From: Poa pratensis
Taxonomy: Eukaryota > Streptophyta > Magnoliopsida > Poales > Poaceae
Length of the DNA stretch: 64,000 nucleotides
Reading direction: 5' to 3'
Assembly: GCA_947311845.1 (NCBI GenBank)
Contig: CAMZMU010000013.1
Span: forward strand, 2,517,198 to 2,581,197
Every line of letters begins with the position of its first letter. The first letter of the stretch is position 1. Below, one piece after another: positions 54,931 to 64,000 of the stretch. Made by a program: the position numbers and the translations under genes. Under the pieces are notes generated by a model. That model saw only the letters and a list, made by a program, of their open reading frames with translations. It made no database searches and was not told the origin of the DNA.

Positions 54931-56337
54931 CAGAGTGGAGTCAGCCGCCCCTTCCCCCGCAACGCCGCCGCCGGAGGGGGTGCCGGCAAAGCCGCGCGCG
55001 CCCAAGGAAGGTGGCGGCGGGGCGTTTCTTGCCCATTCGCGGCTCTCCCGCGTGGGCACGGTCGACGGCGCTGGCGGCGATGGCGTGGACGGGCGCGACG
55101 GCGCGGATGGCGGCGGACGGAGCGGGACGACAAGGCGGGGTGCAGTGGAAGGGGGCGTACATGGTGGTGCGACGGCGGGTGAAGACCGGGCCCGATCTGG
55201 GCCTGGGGCGGGCCGTGCGGGCCGCGGCCGGCAAACTCGACGAGGATGCGGCGTCGCGGGGTTGATGGGCTCGGCGGAGGAGCCTACAGCAGGCTACGTT
55301 CGGAGGAGGTGCTCCTGCTCCAACCTCCTGCGGTCATGGCGTTCTCCTGGGACGACGAAGCCGGGGCGGCGGCCCCGGATCAAAAGCTGCGGCAGGAGGC
55401 GCGGCTGGCATGATGGCTTCTGTAGCGTGAGGTGCCGCAGGGGCTACGGCATGCGGAGGAGCTTGGTGGTCGGCCACCGATGCGGCCTCCTATCTTGCGG
55501 CTCCCTAAGGTTCGTGGGCGGATCGAACTCCGGGCGAAAGCTTTGCACCGACTTCGGTCGGGGCCGACGATGGCGGCGCCTTTTGGGCATCGTTCTCCTT
55601 CTTGTTTGCATAGTTAGCGAGTCTCGACACCCAGCCCGACGAGAGCGGTTCGATGGTCTCCGGGTGAAAGCCTAAACTCCGTCGGGAGCGGGCGACGGTG
55701 ACAGACGTGTCACTACCTTGTTGGAGGCGTCGTCTTGGAGTCATTGGCTCTCCCGGTGCGACGGGTTCGCGGCGGATGGGTAGGATAGCTCTGTGGTCAG
55801 GGGAGGTGGATGCCGGGTAGCGGCCCCAGACGGTGGCAGTACGTCGAGGCAGCGGCCTCGGGCTCCCACGCGGGGACAGTCCTATGGGGCAGGGTCGTGT
55901 CCAAGTGCGGTTTGGGTGGCGTCCTAATGCTGTGCGGACAGTAGGTTCGTCGACCCGAGTGGTTCGACTTTAGGCAATGCGAAGTTTCGTCCTGATTGCT
56001 ACACCGGGGCGGCGGCCCCGGAGCAGGTGGGATTAGGTGGCGTCCTGGTCTATGCGGACGGCAGGCTCGTTGACCCTGACTAGTTCGACTTCGGGCAATG
56101 CGAAGCTTCGTCCTGGTTGCTACACCGGGGCGGCGGCCCCGGAGTAGGTGGTGTGTGTCTGTGGCGTTTGGTCGACTTGCGTCGTGCGGGCGGTGGGTCG
56201 CCTCGCCTGTGCGGTTTTTTTAGCCCTGTTTTCCTCATAAACAGGGCATTTGTATGATTTTTGGGTCTGGTCTCTCTTATAAACTGGGCCAACTCTATTC
56301 TATCCTGCCCTCCTCGAGAGGTTTCTCGAAAAAAAAA
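54931..56337 (+). mobile_element. LINE-like retroposon with poly-A
   Basis: GC-rich body ending in an AT-richer 3' part (CATAAACAGGGCATTTGTATG..GAGGTTTCTCG) and A9 at 56329-56337. The interior has a 120-bp tandem duplication (55916 and 56036, from GGTGGCGTCCT to CCCCGGAG.AGGTGG). A 246-codon frame at 54935-55675 shows no domain. The left boundary is a guess and no target duplication was found. Confidence 0.45.
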
Positions 56338-56994
56338 TGGTAGAATCAAACCAGCTCAAAAGTCTATCACGGACTGCTATGTCAACTCATCTCAAGAATC
56401 CATCTAAGAAAAATGAACCAATCTCAGTCTCCCCTGCCGCCGACGGAGAAGTACTCCATCAGCACTAGCTGGCAAAAGTCCACGCCGGTGACCAAATCAC
56501 CAAATCCACTTAAGTCTTCGACGGACGAAGAGCTTGTGCAGCGGGACCTTCGGCAAAAAGGTCATTGCCAGTCGACGAGCGCGTCCCGACGACGCAACGA
56601 GACTCCCCAGATGCGGCTACCGGAGTCTCGGTAGCTAGACCGGAACTGACGCGATGGCGCTCGTGGCAGCGGTGGCTCGCCGCGAGGTGGGACCGAGCAC
56701 TGTTGAGGGCACGATTTTGGAGGCTCCAGATTCCGACGGCCGGATGCTCGGTGAGACATGGCCTGATTCCATGGGATGAAGATGGGGAGGCGCTGGCTCA
56801 CCATGGAGATGAGAGAGGGAGAGGACTTTTTTTTTCTTGAAGGGGAGGGAGAGGACTTGGTGGTGCTTGTAGAGAAAGGGTGGGAGAATAACCGGGCGTC
56901 CGGACTAGTATTCAGCGGAGAGATAAAGCAATCCACGGACACAGAGATTGGAGTGGGACCTAGCAGGCTCATGTGACCCAAGGGCGCGTCCGCC
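56338..56994. other. Unassigned spacer
   Basis: Moderately GC-rich. Short frames only, no recognised domain. Confidence 0.35.
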
Positions 56995-57420
56995 TTAGAG
57001 CATCTCCTGTCGGGGCTCCTAAACGGCCGCCCAAAGACGTTTGGGGCGTGCCGGACACAAAATCGCGCCCACTCGCGGCACCCAAACGCGAATTCGATCC
57101 GGCGCGGCCCAGTTTTGTGTCCGGCACGCCCAGCCCACGCCCTCAACTTGGAGAGGCTTGGGGCGGCCCCGGACGGAAGGAAACGCGACGCCACGTCGGC
57201 TTCCGACGGGCGGTCCACGCCGGGCAGTGAGACAAGAGGCTGCATTAATGCCGGGCGGCGTCTCGGTTTCCCAGCCGGGCGCAGCGACACGTCGCTTCGC
57301 TCTGCGGCGAGGAAGCGTCTGCGCCACGGCGGCGTCAATGCAGGCGAGCCGTTAATGGTGTGGCAGGCGAGCCGTTGGACGGCCGGAGTTAGGGCGACCT
57401 CATCCGTTCGCCTCCCCGGC

Positions 57421-57428
57421 CGCTATAT
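57421..57428 (+). promoter_or_regulatory. TATA-like box upstream of the Harbinger cargo frame
   Basis: GCTATATAGAG lies about 65 bases before the ATG at 57489, with a CT-rich leader between. Confidence 0.5.
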
Positions 57429-57488
57429 AGAGCGGGTTCCTCACCGTCTCCACCATCTCACACAGCCATCTCCATCCCACACCTAGCC

Positions 57489-58409
57489 ATGGCCTCTCCC
57501 CGGCGCGCCACGGAGGAAGAGAGACGAGCGCAGACAGAGGCCCGTCGTCGCCGCCGTGACAGCCAGGCTTGGCAGAGCGCCATGGCTCGCCGCGGCTGGC
57601 CATCGCAGGAGGCAGACTCGTCGGCCGTCAACGCTCCGCCACCTCCTCCACCGCCTCCTCCGCCACCGGCGAACCAACTCACGGAAGCCGAGGCGTGCGA
57701 TCTCGTCCACACTAACACGCCGGTGCCGGCGAACTGCGTCCTTCCCGAGGGATGGGCCACGACCCCCGTGCACGTCCCCGTTGCACCCATGCTGGCCGGC
57801 CAGGCGCATCTCGACTACGTCGCCTCGTGCATGGGGATGATGGCGCCGGAGCTGCACGACGACCCCAGGTTCGAGCCGAACTCGGCGTACTGGGACAAGC
57901 AGGTCGAGCTCGAGCACGCCTACCGCCTCCACTCCTTCTTCGCCCCCAAGCCGCCTGCGGACTGGCTTGAAGAGTCCGACGACGACGGCCTCACCAACAC
58001 CACCGACGAGGACTTCGCAGCGGGCATGGAACGGGAGAGGGTTCGCTACGAGGCGGTGGAGCAGACTCGTCGCGCAAGATCGGAACGAGGCCGCGTGCAA
58101 CCTCCTCCGCTGCAACCTCAACAAGAGGCGGAGGAGGTTGACGGTGATGATGACGGCTTCGAGGACTGGCCGCCGACGCCGGAGTGGGATCCCAGCCACA
58201 TGCAGCTCGCCATCGAGGCCGACATAGCCTCCGCCGCCGCCACCGCCACCGCCTCCGCCGCCACCACCACCGCCTCCGCCGCCACCACCTCCACCACCGG
58301 CTACCTCTACTGCCTCTGCTCGAGCTGCCGCCGGGGTCCTGTGCTCGCCGCCGCAAGGGCCGGCGCCTGCTCCAACTGCCGGTGCCCGGCGTGCCACCCT
58401 ACTTACTAG
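57489..58409 (+). CDS. Hypothetical 306-aa protein carried by a Harbinger-type element
   Basis: A single uninterrupted frame with a TATA box and CT-rich leader. Order of parts: Arg/Glu-rich start (about 1-35), a run of 12 prolines near residues 51-62, a moderately hydrophobic part with AEACDLVHTNTPVPANC and HLDYVASCMGMMAPELHDD, acidic stretches (EESDDDGLTNTTDEDF, VDGDDDGFEDW), an Ala/Thr tract near 240-270, and a Cys-rich tail with YCLCSSCRR and CSNCRCPACHPTY. The tail could bind zinc. I recognise no family. Long GC-rich frames also exist antisense, so coding status needs expression or conservation. The defined position in a mobile element and the intact length argue for real cargo. Confidence 0.5.
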   Translation: MASPRRATEEERRAQTEARRRRRDSQAWQSAMARRGWPSQEADSSAVNAPPPPPPPPPPPANQLTEAEACDLVHTNTPVPANCVLPEGWATTPVHVPVAPMLAGQAHLDYVASCMGMMAPELHDDPRFEPNSAYWDKQVELEHAYRLHSFFAPKPPADWLEESDDDGLTNTTDEDFAAGMERERVRYEAVEQTRRARSERGRVQPPPLQPQQEAEEVDGDDDGFEDWPPTPEWDPSHMQLAIEADIASAAATATASAATTTASAATTSTTGYLYCLCSSCRRGPVLAAARAGACSNCRCPACHPTY

Positions 58410-58832
58410 ATCTAGTCTAGGTCTAGATTTAAATTTGAATGAATTATGTTAGTTTGAATGAAATTTCAATGAAATATATGTATTTTCGTATCAAAATTTC
58501 ATATTTGAATAAGATTTGGGCGTTGCGAGTGGGGAGCGAGGGCGTCCAAATGGGCAAGGTAGTCCGGACGGCGCCCAAAGGGCCTGTCCGGACGGCCTTT
58601 GGGCGCCCATTTGGGCGCCGCGAGTGGAGATGCTCTTAGGGTCGCGCAAACGGCGTTAGGCACGCGTCGATCATAGAAGGCGTGTGCAGCTACCCTCCAT
58701 GGCAGCAGGTAATTTTCGATATATATATAGGACTGCTATAATATACTCCCATGCGTACATACTCCCACACCTTAATGGATCATATCAGTTGGATAATACC
58801 CAATAGCTAACCACCTAATAGAAATAAAAAGG

Positions 58833-59148
58833 TAAGCCGAGCGCATGCAACGACTTCCTCTTCGGGTCTGCATGCATGCAGATGCTTGTGATCCTAACTG
58901 CCAATACTGATAAAGTTCAGGGGTTTTCTACGAAACAATCATGCCACGTGTCGGTAGCACAGCTAGTTGGGACCAAAACCAATCCGCATGGCAAGTTGTG
59001 GTATTAAACTTGTCAAGTTTGCAAGATGCGGGACTAAATCCTCCGTAACGTGCAAGATGTGGGACTAAAAATGTTAATTCCTCATAAGCCGAGTGCATGC
59101 AACGACTTCCTCTTCGGGTCTGCATGCATGCAGATGCTTGTGATCCTA
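58833..59148. repeat. 64-bp direct repeat pair, 252 bases apart
   Basis: TAAGCCGAGYGCATGCAACG through GATGCTTGTGATCCTA occurs at 58833-58896 and 59085-59148 with one difference. It contains the palindrome TCTGCATGCATGCAGA. Between them GCAAGATG.GGGACTAAA is also repeated. Confidence 0.9.
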
Positions 59149-59339
59149 CAATTAAGGGATGACATTGTGGTAATCAGATTTTCAATACACAATTTCCATA
59201 GGCCATATACCGCCCACCTTATCTACACGCATCCAGCTCATCTTCAACATCAAGAGAGGTCTGTGCGTGTGATCTGCACGGTTTTTCTTTTAACTTTCAC
59301 GTGTTAGTTTCTTAGGATTCACATATACTAATTTTGTAA

Positions 59340-60060
59340 CCGGGTACATACCTTTTTCCCGATGGAGTATATATCATATTTTTTCCAAGGAGTATATATC
59401 ACGTGCAATATACACTCTTGGAGTATATTTGAGAACTTAGGAGTATCCCAAAAAAGAGTTGATAAGTTGCTATGGGTATATACTGCTTTTTGAAGGGGTA
59501 TATACTGCTTTTTGAAGGGGTATATACTGATATTTTTTTAGGGTGAGTATGTATTATTTGTGCATATGTACTATGTAACTTAGCATCCAGCAAGCTAGCT
59601 AGTTATATACTGCTCAAGCACACAACTTATTTTTGTAAGGCGTATATACCGATTATTTCAAAGGAGTACTGCCTTTGAGAGAAGTATATACTGTACTTAC
59701 TTTTTTCAAAGAGTATATACCCATTTTTCTGAGGGAGTATATACTGCCATTTTTCTAAGGAGTATATATTTCCTTTTTAAAGATCACATACCTATTTTTT
59801 CCGGTGAGTATACACTGTCATTTTTGTAAGTAGTATATACTTTCTTTTTAAAGAGCATATACCTATTTTTCCTTGTGAGTATACACTTCCATTTTTCTAA
59901 GGAGTATATACTAGATTTTTACGGAGTATATACTATTATTTTTGAAGGAGTATATACTGATTTTTCCGAAGTGAGTATATACTATTTTTGAAGGGGTATA
60001 TTCTGGATTTTGTACGAAGGGCTATATACCGGATTTTTAAGAAGGTGTATATATGCATTA
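59340..60060. repeat. GTATATAC minisatellite
   Basis: More than 20 irregular units of 20-35 bases built on GGAGTATATACTG followed by a T-run and AAGG. Two adjacent units near 59478-59523 (GGTATATACTGCTTTTTGAA) are identical. GTATATAC is its own complement, so both strands look alike. Confidence 0.9.
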
Positions 60061-61178
60061 GAAGAAAAGGAAGTACATTCATCTGGCATAATAGTCTATC
60101 CATCCAAAGACAGTACATATATGTAACTTTTAATCTTAAATTGTCAGTAACAGACATGACTCGATTGTATGAGTGCAAAAGAAGATACTAATTGTTTCCC
60201 AATGTACATACTAGTCACTGCATGCATATAGTCTTTGAAGGCATGGATCGATGTATAAGGTATATTCATGCATAATCCATTGATAGGTCTTTCAGTAGAT
60301 TTGTGTGTTCTTCAACCCGGTGGGCATTGTTTGATGCTCTCCAGCATGTGCCAGACAAGGAGCGCAGACCCGTCGTCGGGCGATCAGGCCTCGGGAAGTT
60401 CATTACTAATTCGAACACTCGCCATGGACGAACTAGCTTCGCCATCCCTGCGCCGCAGCATGCGCCATGGCGCCATCGATCGTCTTATCGTTGCAGCTAG
60501 CTGGCCATCACGTAGCTGATGTATATAGAGATTAGTTAGGAATGGCATTATTGATGCGTCACATGTATTGAAAAATCACTTGGATCCATGTGTATTACTA
60601 GATCTATGCGTACCTTGACTCCACGAGTGGTGGATCTAACTAATCAATGCAGCATGTAACAAGAGTTGCAAAAGATCTGTGCGTCATTTAACAAGACTAC
60701 ATATTATTACTTACGTAGTATAGTAAACTTGGCCGATCGATCCTCCTCCAACAGCCTGCGATCGCGATAGAAGTCGTCGTCGTATCGTCTTCGCTGACGA
60801 CGGCGTACCTGGTAGGAGCGGGCTGTGTCGTTGGTGTCGCACCGGGTGGAGCTGCGGGGATGGATCGAGGAGACGCGCTCAGCAGAATCAGGTACGTAGT
60901 TGTCGTCGCCGCCGTACACGATATGGCAAATAGTGTCGAGGGTTTGTTTCTCAGCATATATACCATGGACATCACCGGCTCCATGCCTAGAAACGTGGAG
61001 ATCGGTACAACGAATTTTCAAAAGCTGCGTGATTATCCACAGGTACGTTAAATACTTTTTAATTGAAATCTAAACGGGTTTGCGGTGGCTACAACCCGGA
61101 GGAGGTGGGTACGCTGCAGGATGCATGAAGGGAGGAGTACATACTCCTAGGTGTATGGAACCATTTTCCTATATATAC
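60061..61178. other. Unassigned
   Basis: Short frames near 60300-60520 and 60700-61050. The segment ending ..TATCCACAG/GTACG at 61040 looks like a splice junction but no domain supports a gene. Confidence 0.3.
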
Positions 61179-61207
61179 TAGCACACATGCCCGTGCGTTG
61201 CTACGGT
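61179..61207 (-). mobile_element. Helitron 3' terminus (minus orientation)
   Basis: The minus strand reads CCGTAGCAACGCACGGGCAT, then GTGTG and CTAG (61179-61182), followed by T. The body should lie to the right, into which the LINE at 61805 may have inserted. The 5' end was not found. Confidence 0.6.
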
Positions 61208-61804
61208 TAATAATACAATCAACATTCAGAGGTAATTTTGAATAAGCAAGTAAACCAACTGAATCCAATTGATGCACACACGAACTAAATAAAAAATAAT
61301 AGACCTTGACGAAATTCATGCCGATCCACAATCTTCTCCAATCAACCACTTGTTGGATGATATTTCCATTCTTTGCAAAGATAACAAAAGTCTGCATATT
61401 ATATATTTTTAGATAAAAGGCCAAAAGACCCAACGCTTAAATTAATAACGCCGAGAGCGGCGAAACAGATACATAGTGCCGAACCCGGCTTACAACGAGA
61501 TAACATGGTAAAATTGTAGAGCTGTGGACGAACATGAATAACAAATTACCTCATGCAACCAAACAGTTCCTGGTCGTTAATTCAATGCAGCAACATTGTG
61601 CTCAGGAATGAAGATATACTTATTAAAAATTCGTGCGCTAACTGAAGGTTTTGCTATGTGTATTTTTTCGTGCTCTAGATTGCCCTGTATTCAACGAAAG
61701 GTAGGCTCTTTTTCTTCCCTCATCTAACTTCATCTACTATTATTTTATCTGATGTAGTCAGCAGTCAGCTGTCAGCAGTCAAACATTTATCTTTCTCCCG
61801 TGGA
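61208..61804. other. Unassigned spacer
   Basis: AT-rich; no gene seen. Confidence 0.35.
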
Positions 61805-64000
61805 TTTTTTTTTTTAGATAAGGGGGTGCGGATCCCCGGCCTCTGCATCCAAAAGATGCACACAGCCATCCGCAATTATTAAACATCCAAAAGTACAAGT
61901 TCACAATTCATGGGTCACTTAAGGTGGCTACAAAGATCAACCACTCAAACAAATGATTATTAAGCATCGAGACGTCTAGGTTGAAACCATCCAGTTCGGC
62001 TGAAGATAGCCCGCACAACCGTCAGCAAACGGGTACATCCGGCATCCATAAGCCCACGCTGGTCCGCAGGAAGCAGGAATGACCATGAGTGGATCCAATA
62101 GCACGCCTTGTGAATAACCTGCAAAAAATGAGTTGAATTCGATTTGTTAAAAACAATGTCATTTCTACAATTCCAAAGAGCCCATAATATGGCCGCAACA
62201 CCAATACGAATACGAGCTTTTGTGGTTTTATCTATTCCATTCAACCAACTACCAAACAAGTTCGCAATGCTAGTAGGTGGGTAAACATTGAAAGTGAAGT
62301 GCACTAATCGCCAAATATCACGAGCAAACGGACACTTAATAAAAAGGTGCTCAACGGACTCATCCGCATCGCAAAAAACACACCTCTTACATCCTATCCA
62401 CCGTCTTTTAATCAAGTTGTCTTTTGTCAAAATTTCCTTTCTATTAAGAAACCATAGGAAGATCTTTATTTTTAACGGAATCTTTAGCTTCCATAGATAC
62501 TTACGCAAATATCTAGTATGTCCATTTAATAAGTCTTCGTAATACGACTTAACCGTAAAGGTTCCATTAGAAGTGAGATTCCACTTAAATTTATCGTCCT
62601 CATCTATGAGGTTCACTCGCATTAACCTCTCAACTAGATTCAACCATTGTGTTCTATTGTTTCCTATTAGCGCCCGTCGAAATGGGAGATTAATAGGTAC
62701 TGTCCCAAGAACATTAGCAACTGTGCTATGTTTGTTGGAGGCAATGACATATAAGGATGGGTATTCATTTTGTAGAGAAGTAGGACCTAACCAATTATCC
62801 TCCCAAAATTGAATCTCCTCCCCATTACCAATAGAAAATCTTCCACGCTTAAAGAAGTCATCTTTTACCTTCATAATTCCTTTCCAAAAAGGTGAATCCA
62901 TAGGTTTAACTTGCACTTGAGATAACGTTTTATCCCCTAAGTACTTGTTAACTAATAACTCTTTCCAAACACCCTCTTCATTCATAATTTTATACAACCA
63001 TTTACTTAGAAGACATTTATTCTGCTCTTGTAACACCGAAATTCCCAACCCGCCTTGGTCCTTAGGTCTACACACCAAATTCCATTTAGTTAACCTATAC
63101 TTCCGCTTGAGCTGATTACTTTGCCAAAAAAACCGAGAACGATAAAAATCTAACCGTTTTCTAACTCCCTTTGGAATTTCGAAAAAGGATAGTAAGAACA
63201 TTGGTAAGCTTGTTAAAACTGAGTTTATAAGCACAAGACGGTCCCCGTATGACAACATCTTGGCCACCCAAGCCGCCAATTTCTTCTCAAACCGATCCTC
63301 AACAGTTTTCCACTCCTTGTTTAGAAGTTTTCGGTAATGTATTGGTATCCCCAAATACCGAAAAGGTAACGAACCGATCTCACACCCAAAAATACGACGG
63401 TATTCCTCCTGGTCCTCTTTTGCTTTCCCGAAACAATACAATTCACTCTTGTGAAAATTTATTTTCAACCCCGAAAGCTGCTCAAACAAAGCCAGTATTA
63501 ATTTCATATTCACGGCCTTCGCAGTGTCGTGTTCTAAAAATAAAATAGTGTCATCCGCATATTGAAGGATTGAGACCCCCCCTTCGACAAGGTGCGGCAC
63601 TAAACCCCCCACTTGGCCATCCTCCTTTGCCCGAGCAATTAAGATAGCCAACATATCAACCACTAAATTAAATAACATTGGAGACATCGGATCTCCTTGT
63701 CGTAACCCTTTGAGAGTCTGAAAATAATGACCGATGTCATCATTAACCCGAATTCCGACGCTCCCACCTTGCACAAACCGAGCTACCCACTCGCACCATT
63801 GTGGAGCGAACCCCTTCATTCGTAATGTTTGCTGTAAAAAGGACCATTTCACTTTATCATATGCCTTCTCAAAGTCTATTTTAAAAAGAACCCCATCCAT
63901 CTTTTTTCTATGCATCTCATGTATCGTCTCATGTAAGACAACCACCCCTTCAAGAATATTTCTTCCAGGGATAAACGCAGTTTGAGTGGGGCGGACAACT
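61805..64000 (-). mobile_element. L1-type LINE, 3' part, running off the window
   Basis: Poly-T at 61805-61815 on the + strand is the poly-A tail of a minus-strand LINE. The 3' UTR (AGATAAGGGGGTGCGGATCC, GGCCTCTGCATC) matches the 86-bp tail inserted at 38643. The second ORF fills the rest and continues beyond 64000. Confidence 0.93.
61960..64000 (-). CDS. LINE ORF2 reverse transcriptase, 5' end outside window
   Basis: An open frame of about 680 codons with no stop between 64000 and the TAA at 61957-61959. RT motifs appear in order: FKIDFEKAYD (motif A), LKGLRQGDPMSPMLFNLV (motif B), ILQYADDTILF with catalytic YADD at about 63550-63561, GLKINFHKSE and YLGIPI. The C terminus has the zf-RVT zinc-binding region (CKRCVFCDADESVEHLFIKC) followed by a short WALWNCRND tail. 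The endonuclease should lie beyond the right edge. ORF2 copies nick and reverse-transcribe their own RNA at the target. The open frame suggests a relatively young copy; a complete element cannot be judged from here. Confidence 0.93.
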   Translation of the reverse strand, partial: VVRPTQTAFIPGRNILEGVVVLHETIHEMHRKKMDGVLFKIDFEKAYDKVKWSFLQQTLRMKGFAPQWCEWVARFVQGGSVGIRVNDDIGHYFQTLKGLRQGDPMSPMLFNLVVDMLAILIARAKEDGQVGGLVPHLVEGGVSILQYADDTILFLEHDTAKAVNMKLILALFEQLSGLKINFHKSELYCFGKAKEDQEEYRRIFGCEIGSLPFRYLGIPIHYRKLLNKEWKTVEDRFEKKLAAWVAKMLSYGDRLVLINSVLTSLPMFLLSFFEIPKGVRKRLDFYRSRFFWQSNQLKRKYRLTKWNLVCRPKDQGGLGISVLQEQNKCLLSKWLYKIMNEEGVWKELLVNKYLGDKTLSQVQVKPMDSPFWKGIMKVKDDFFKRGRFSIGNGEEIQFWEDNWLGPTSLQNEYPSLYVIASNKHSTVANVLGTVPINLPFRRALIGNNRTQWLNLVERLMRVNLIDEDDKFKWNLTSNGTFTVKSYYEDLLNGHTRYLRKYLWKLKIPLKIKIFLWFLNRKEILTKDNLIKRRWIGCKRCVFCDADESVEHLFIKCPFARDIWRLVHFTFNVYPPTSIANLFGSWLNGIDKTTKARIRIGVAAILWALWNCRNDIVFNKSNSTHFLQVIHKACYWIHSWSFLLPADQRGLMDAGCTRLLTVVRAIFSRTGWFQPRRLDA

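Larger units (their letters stand above)
56998..58635 (+). mobile_element. Harbinger-type element with an intact cargo frame
   Basis: Ends GAGCATCTCCTGTCGGGGC and CGCGAGTGGAGATGCTC are inverted, with the TTA duplication at 56995-56997 and 58636-58638. Both ends carry CCCAAAGGCC/GGGCGCC-type subterminal motifs. There is no DDE transposase; the only long frame is 57489-58409. End sequence and duplication match the transposase-bearing element at 39652-41704. Confidence 0.88.

Noticed and set aside
54935..55675. 246-codon + frame rich in Gly and Arg
   Set aside because: No domain, overlapping frames on the other strand, and it sits in a retroposon-like body.
57483..58397. 304-codon antisense frame opposite the Harbinger cargo gene
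   Set aside because: Composition mirrors the + frame (poly-Gly opposite poly-Pro). No TATA box or leader in that direction.

Overview
The window is nuclear DNA of a large-genome grass, most likely the wheat/barley tribe (Triticeae) or a close relative. The evidence is the density of nested transposable elements, the mix of superfamilies (CACTA, PIF/Harbinger with GAGCATCTCC ends, Helitron, Mutator-like, hAT, Copia, LARD-like long LTRs, L1-type LINEs), plant GT-AG introns and a FAR1-related gene. The species assignment is inference. Nothing looks bacterial or organellar. No rRNA, no convincing functional tRNA and no CRISPR array were seen.

Layout. At 0.6-5 kb there is a Helitron 3' end, a retroposon with a 14-bp target duplication, and the one apparently intact host gene of the window: a two-exon gene for a 126-residue secreted peptide precursor (3788-4240) with a TATA box. 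At 5-18.2 kb there are two diverged copies of one host segment. The first is split by a CACTA element (5942-13384) that itself carries a 5-kb solo LTR (7236-12299). The second is split by a young, internally deleted Copia element (15858-17928). At 18-22.5 kb are weakly structured repeats, another Helitron end and a LINE-like 3' end.

The centre of the window, 22.5-42.9 kb, is the wreck of a single FAR1-RELATED SEQUENCE (FRS) type gene on the + strand. Its exons can be followed by splice sites and phase. A 7.1-kb CACTA element and a 5.8-kb Copia element sit in one intron. A truncated miniature CACTA, an 86-bp LINE tail and a Helitron (which carries a PIF/Harbinger element) sit in its exons. Removing the LINE tail and the Helitron on paper restores the local reading frame exactly, so these events are well supported.

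At 43-50.4 kb lie a retroposon with a 17-bp target duplication, a second, truncated copy of the LARD-like LTR (46295-49623) and two partial Harbinger ends. At 50.7-58.6 kb follow a Helitron end, a Mutator-like element with a 9-bp duplication, a hAT-like element with an 8-bp duplication, a LINE-like retroposon and a complete Harbinger-type element carrying an intact 306-codon frame. At 59.3-60.06 kb is a GTATATAC minisatellite. At 61.2 kb is a fourth Helitron end, and from 61.8 kb to the window edge an L1-type LINE reverse transcriptase frame runs on the minus strand.

The genes do not form a pathway. What can be read is a chronology: host gene and host segments first, then successive insertions inside one another. 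Element boundaries called here rest on target duplications and terminal motifs read directly from the sequence; family names beyond the superfamily are not asserted.
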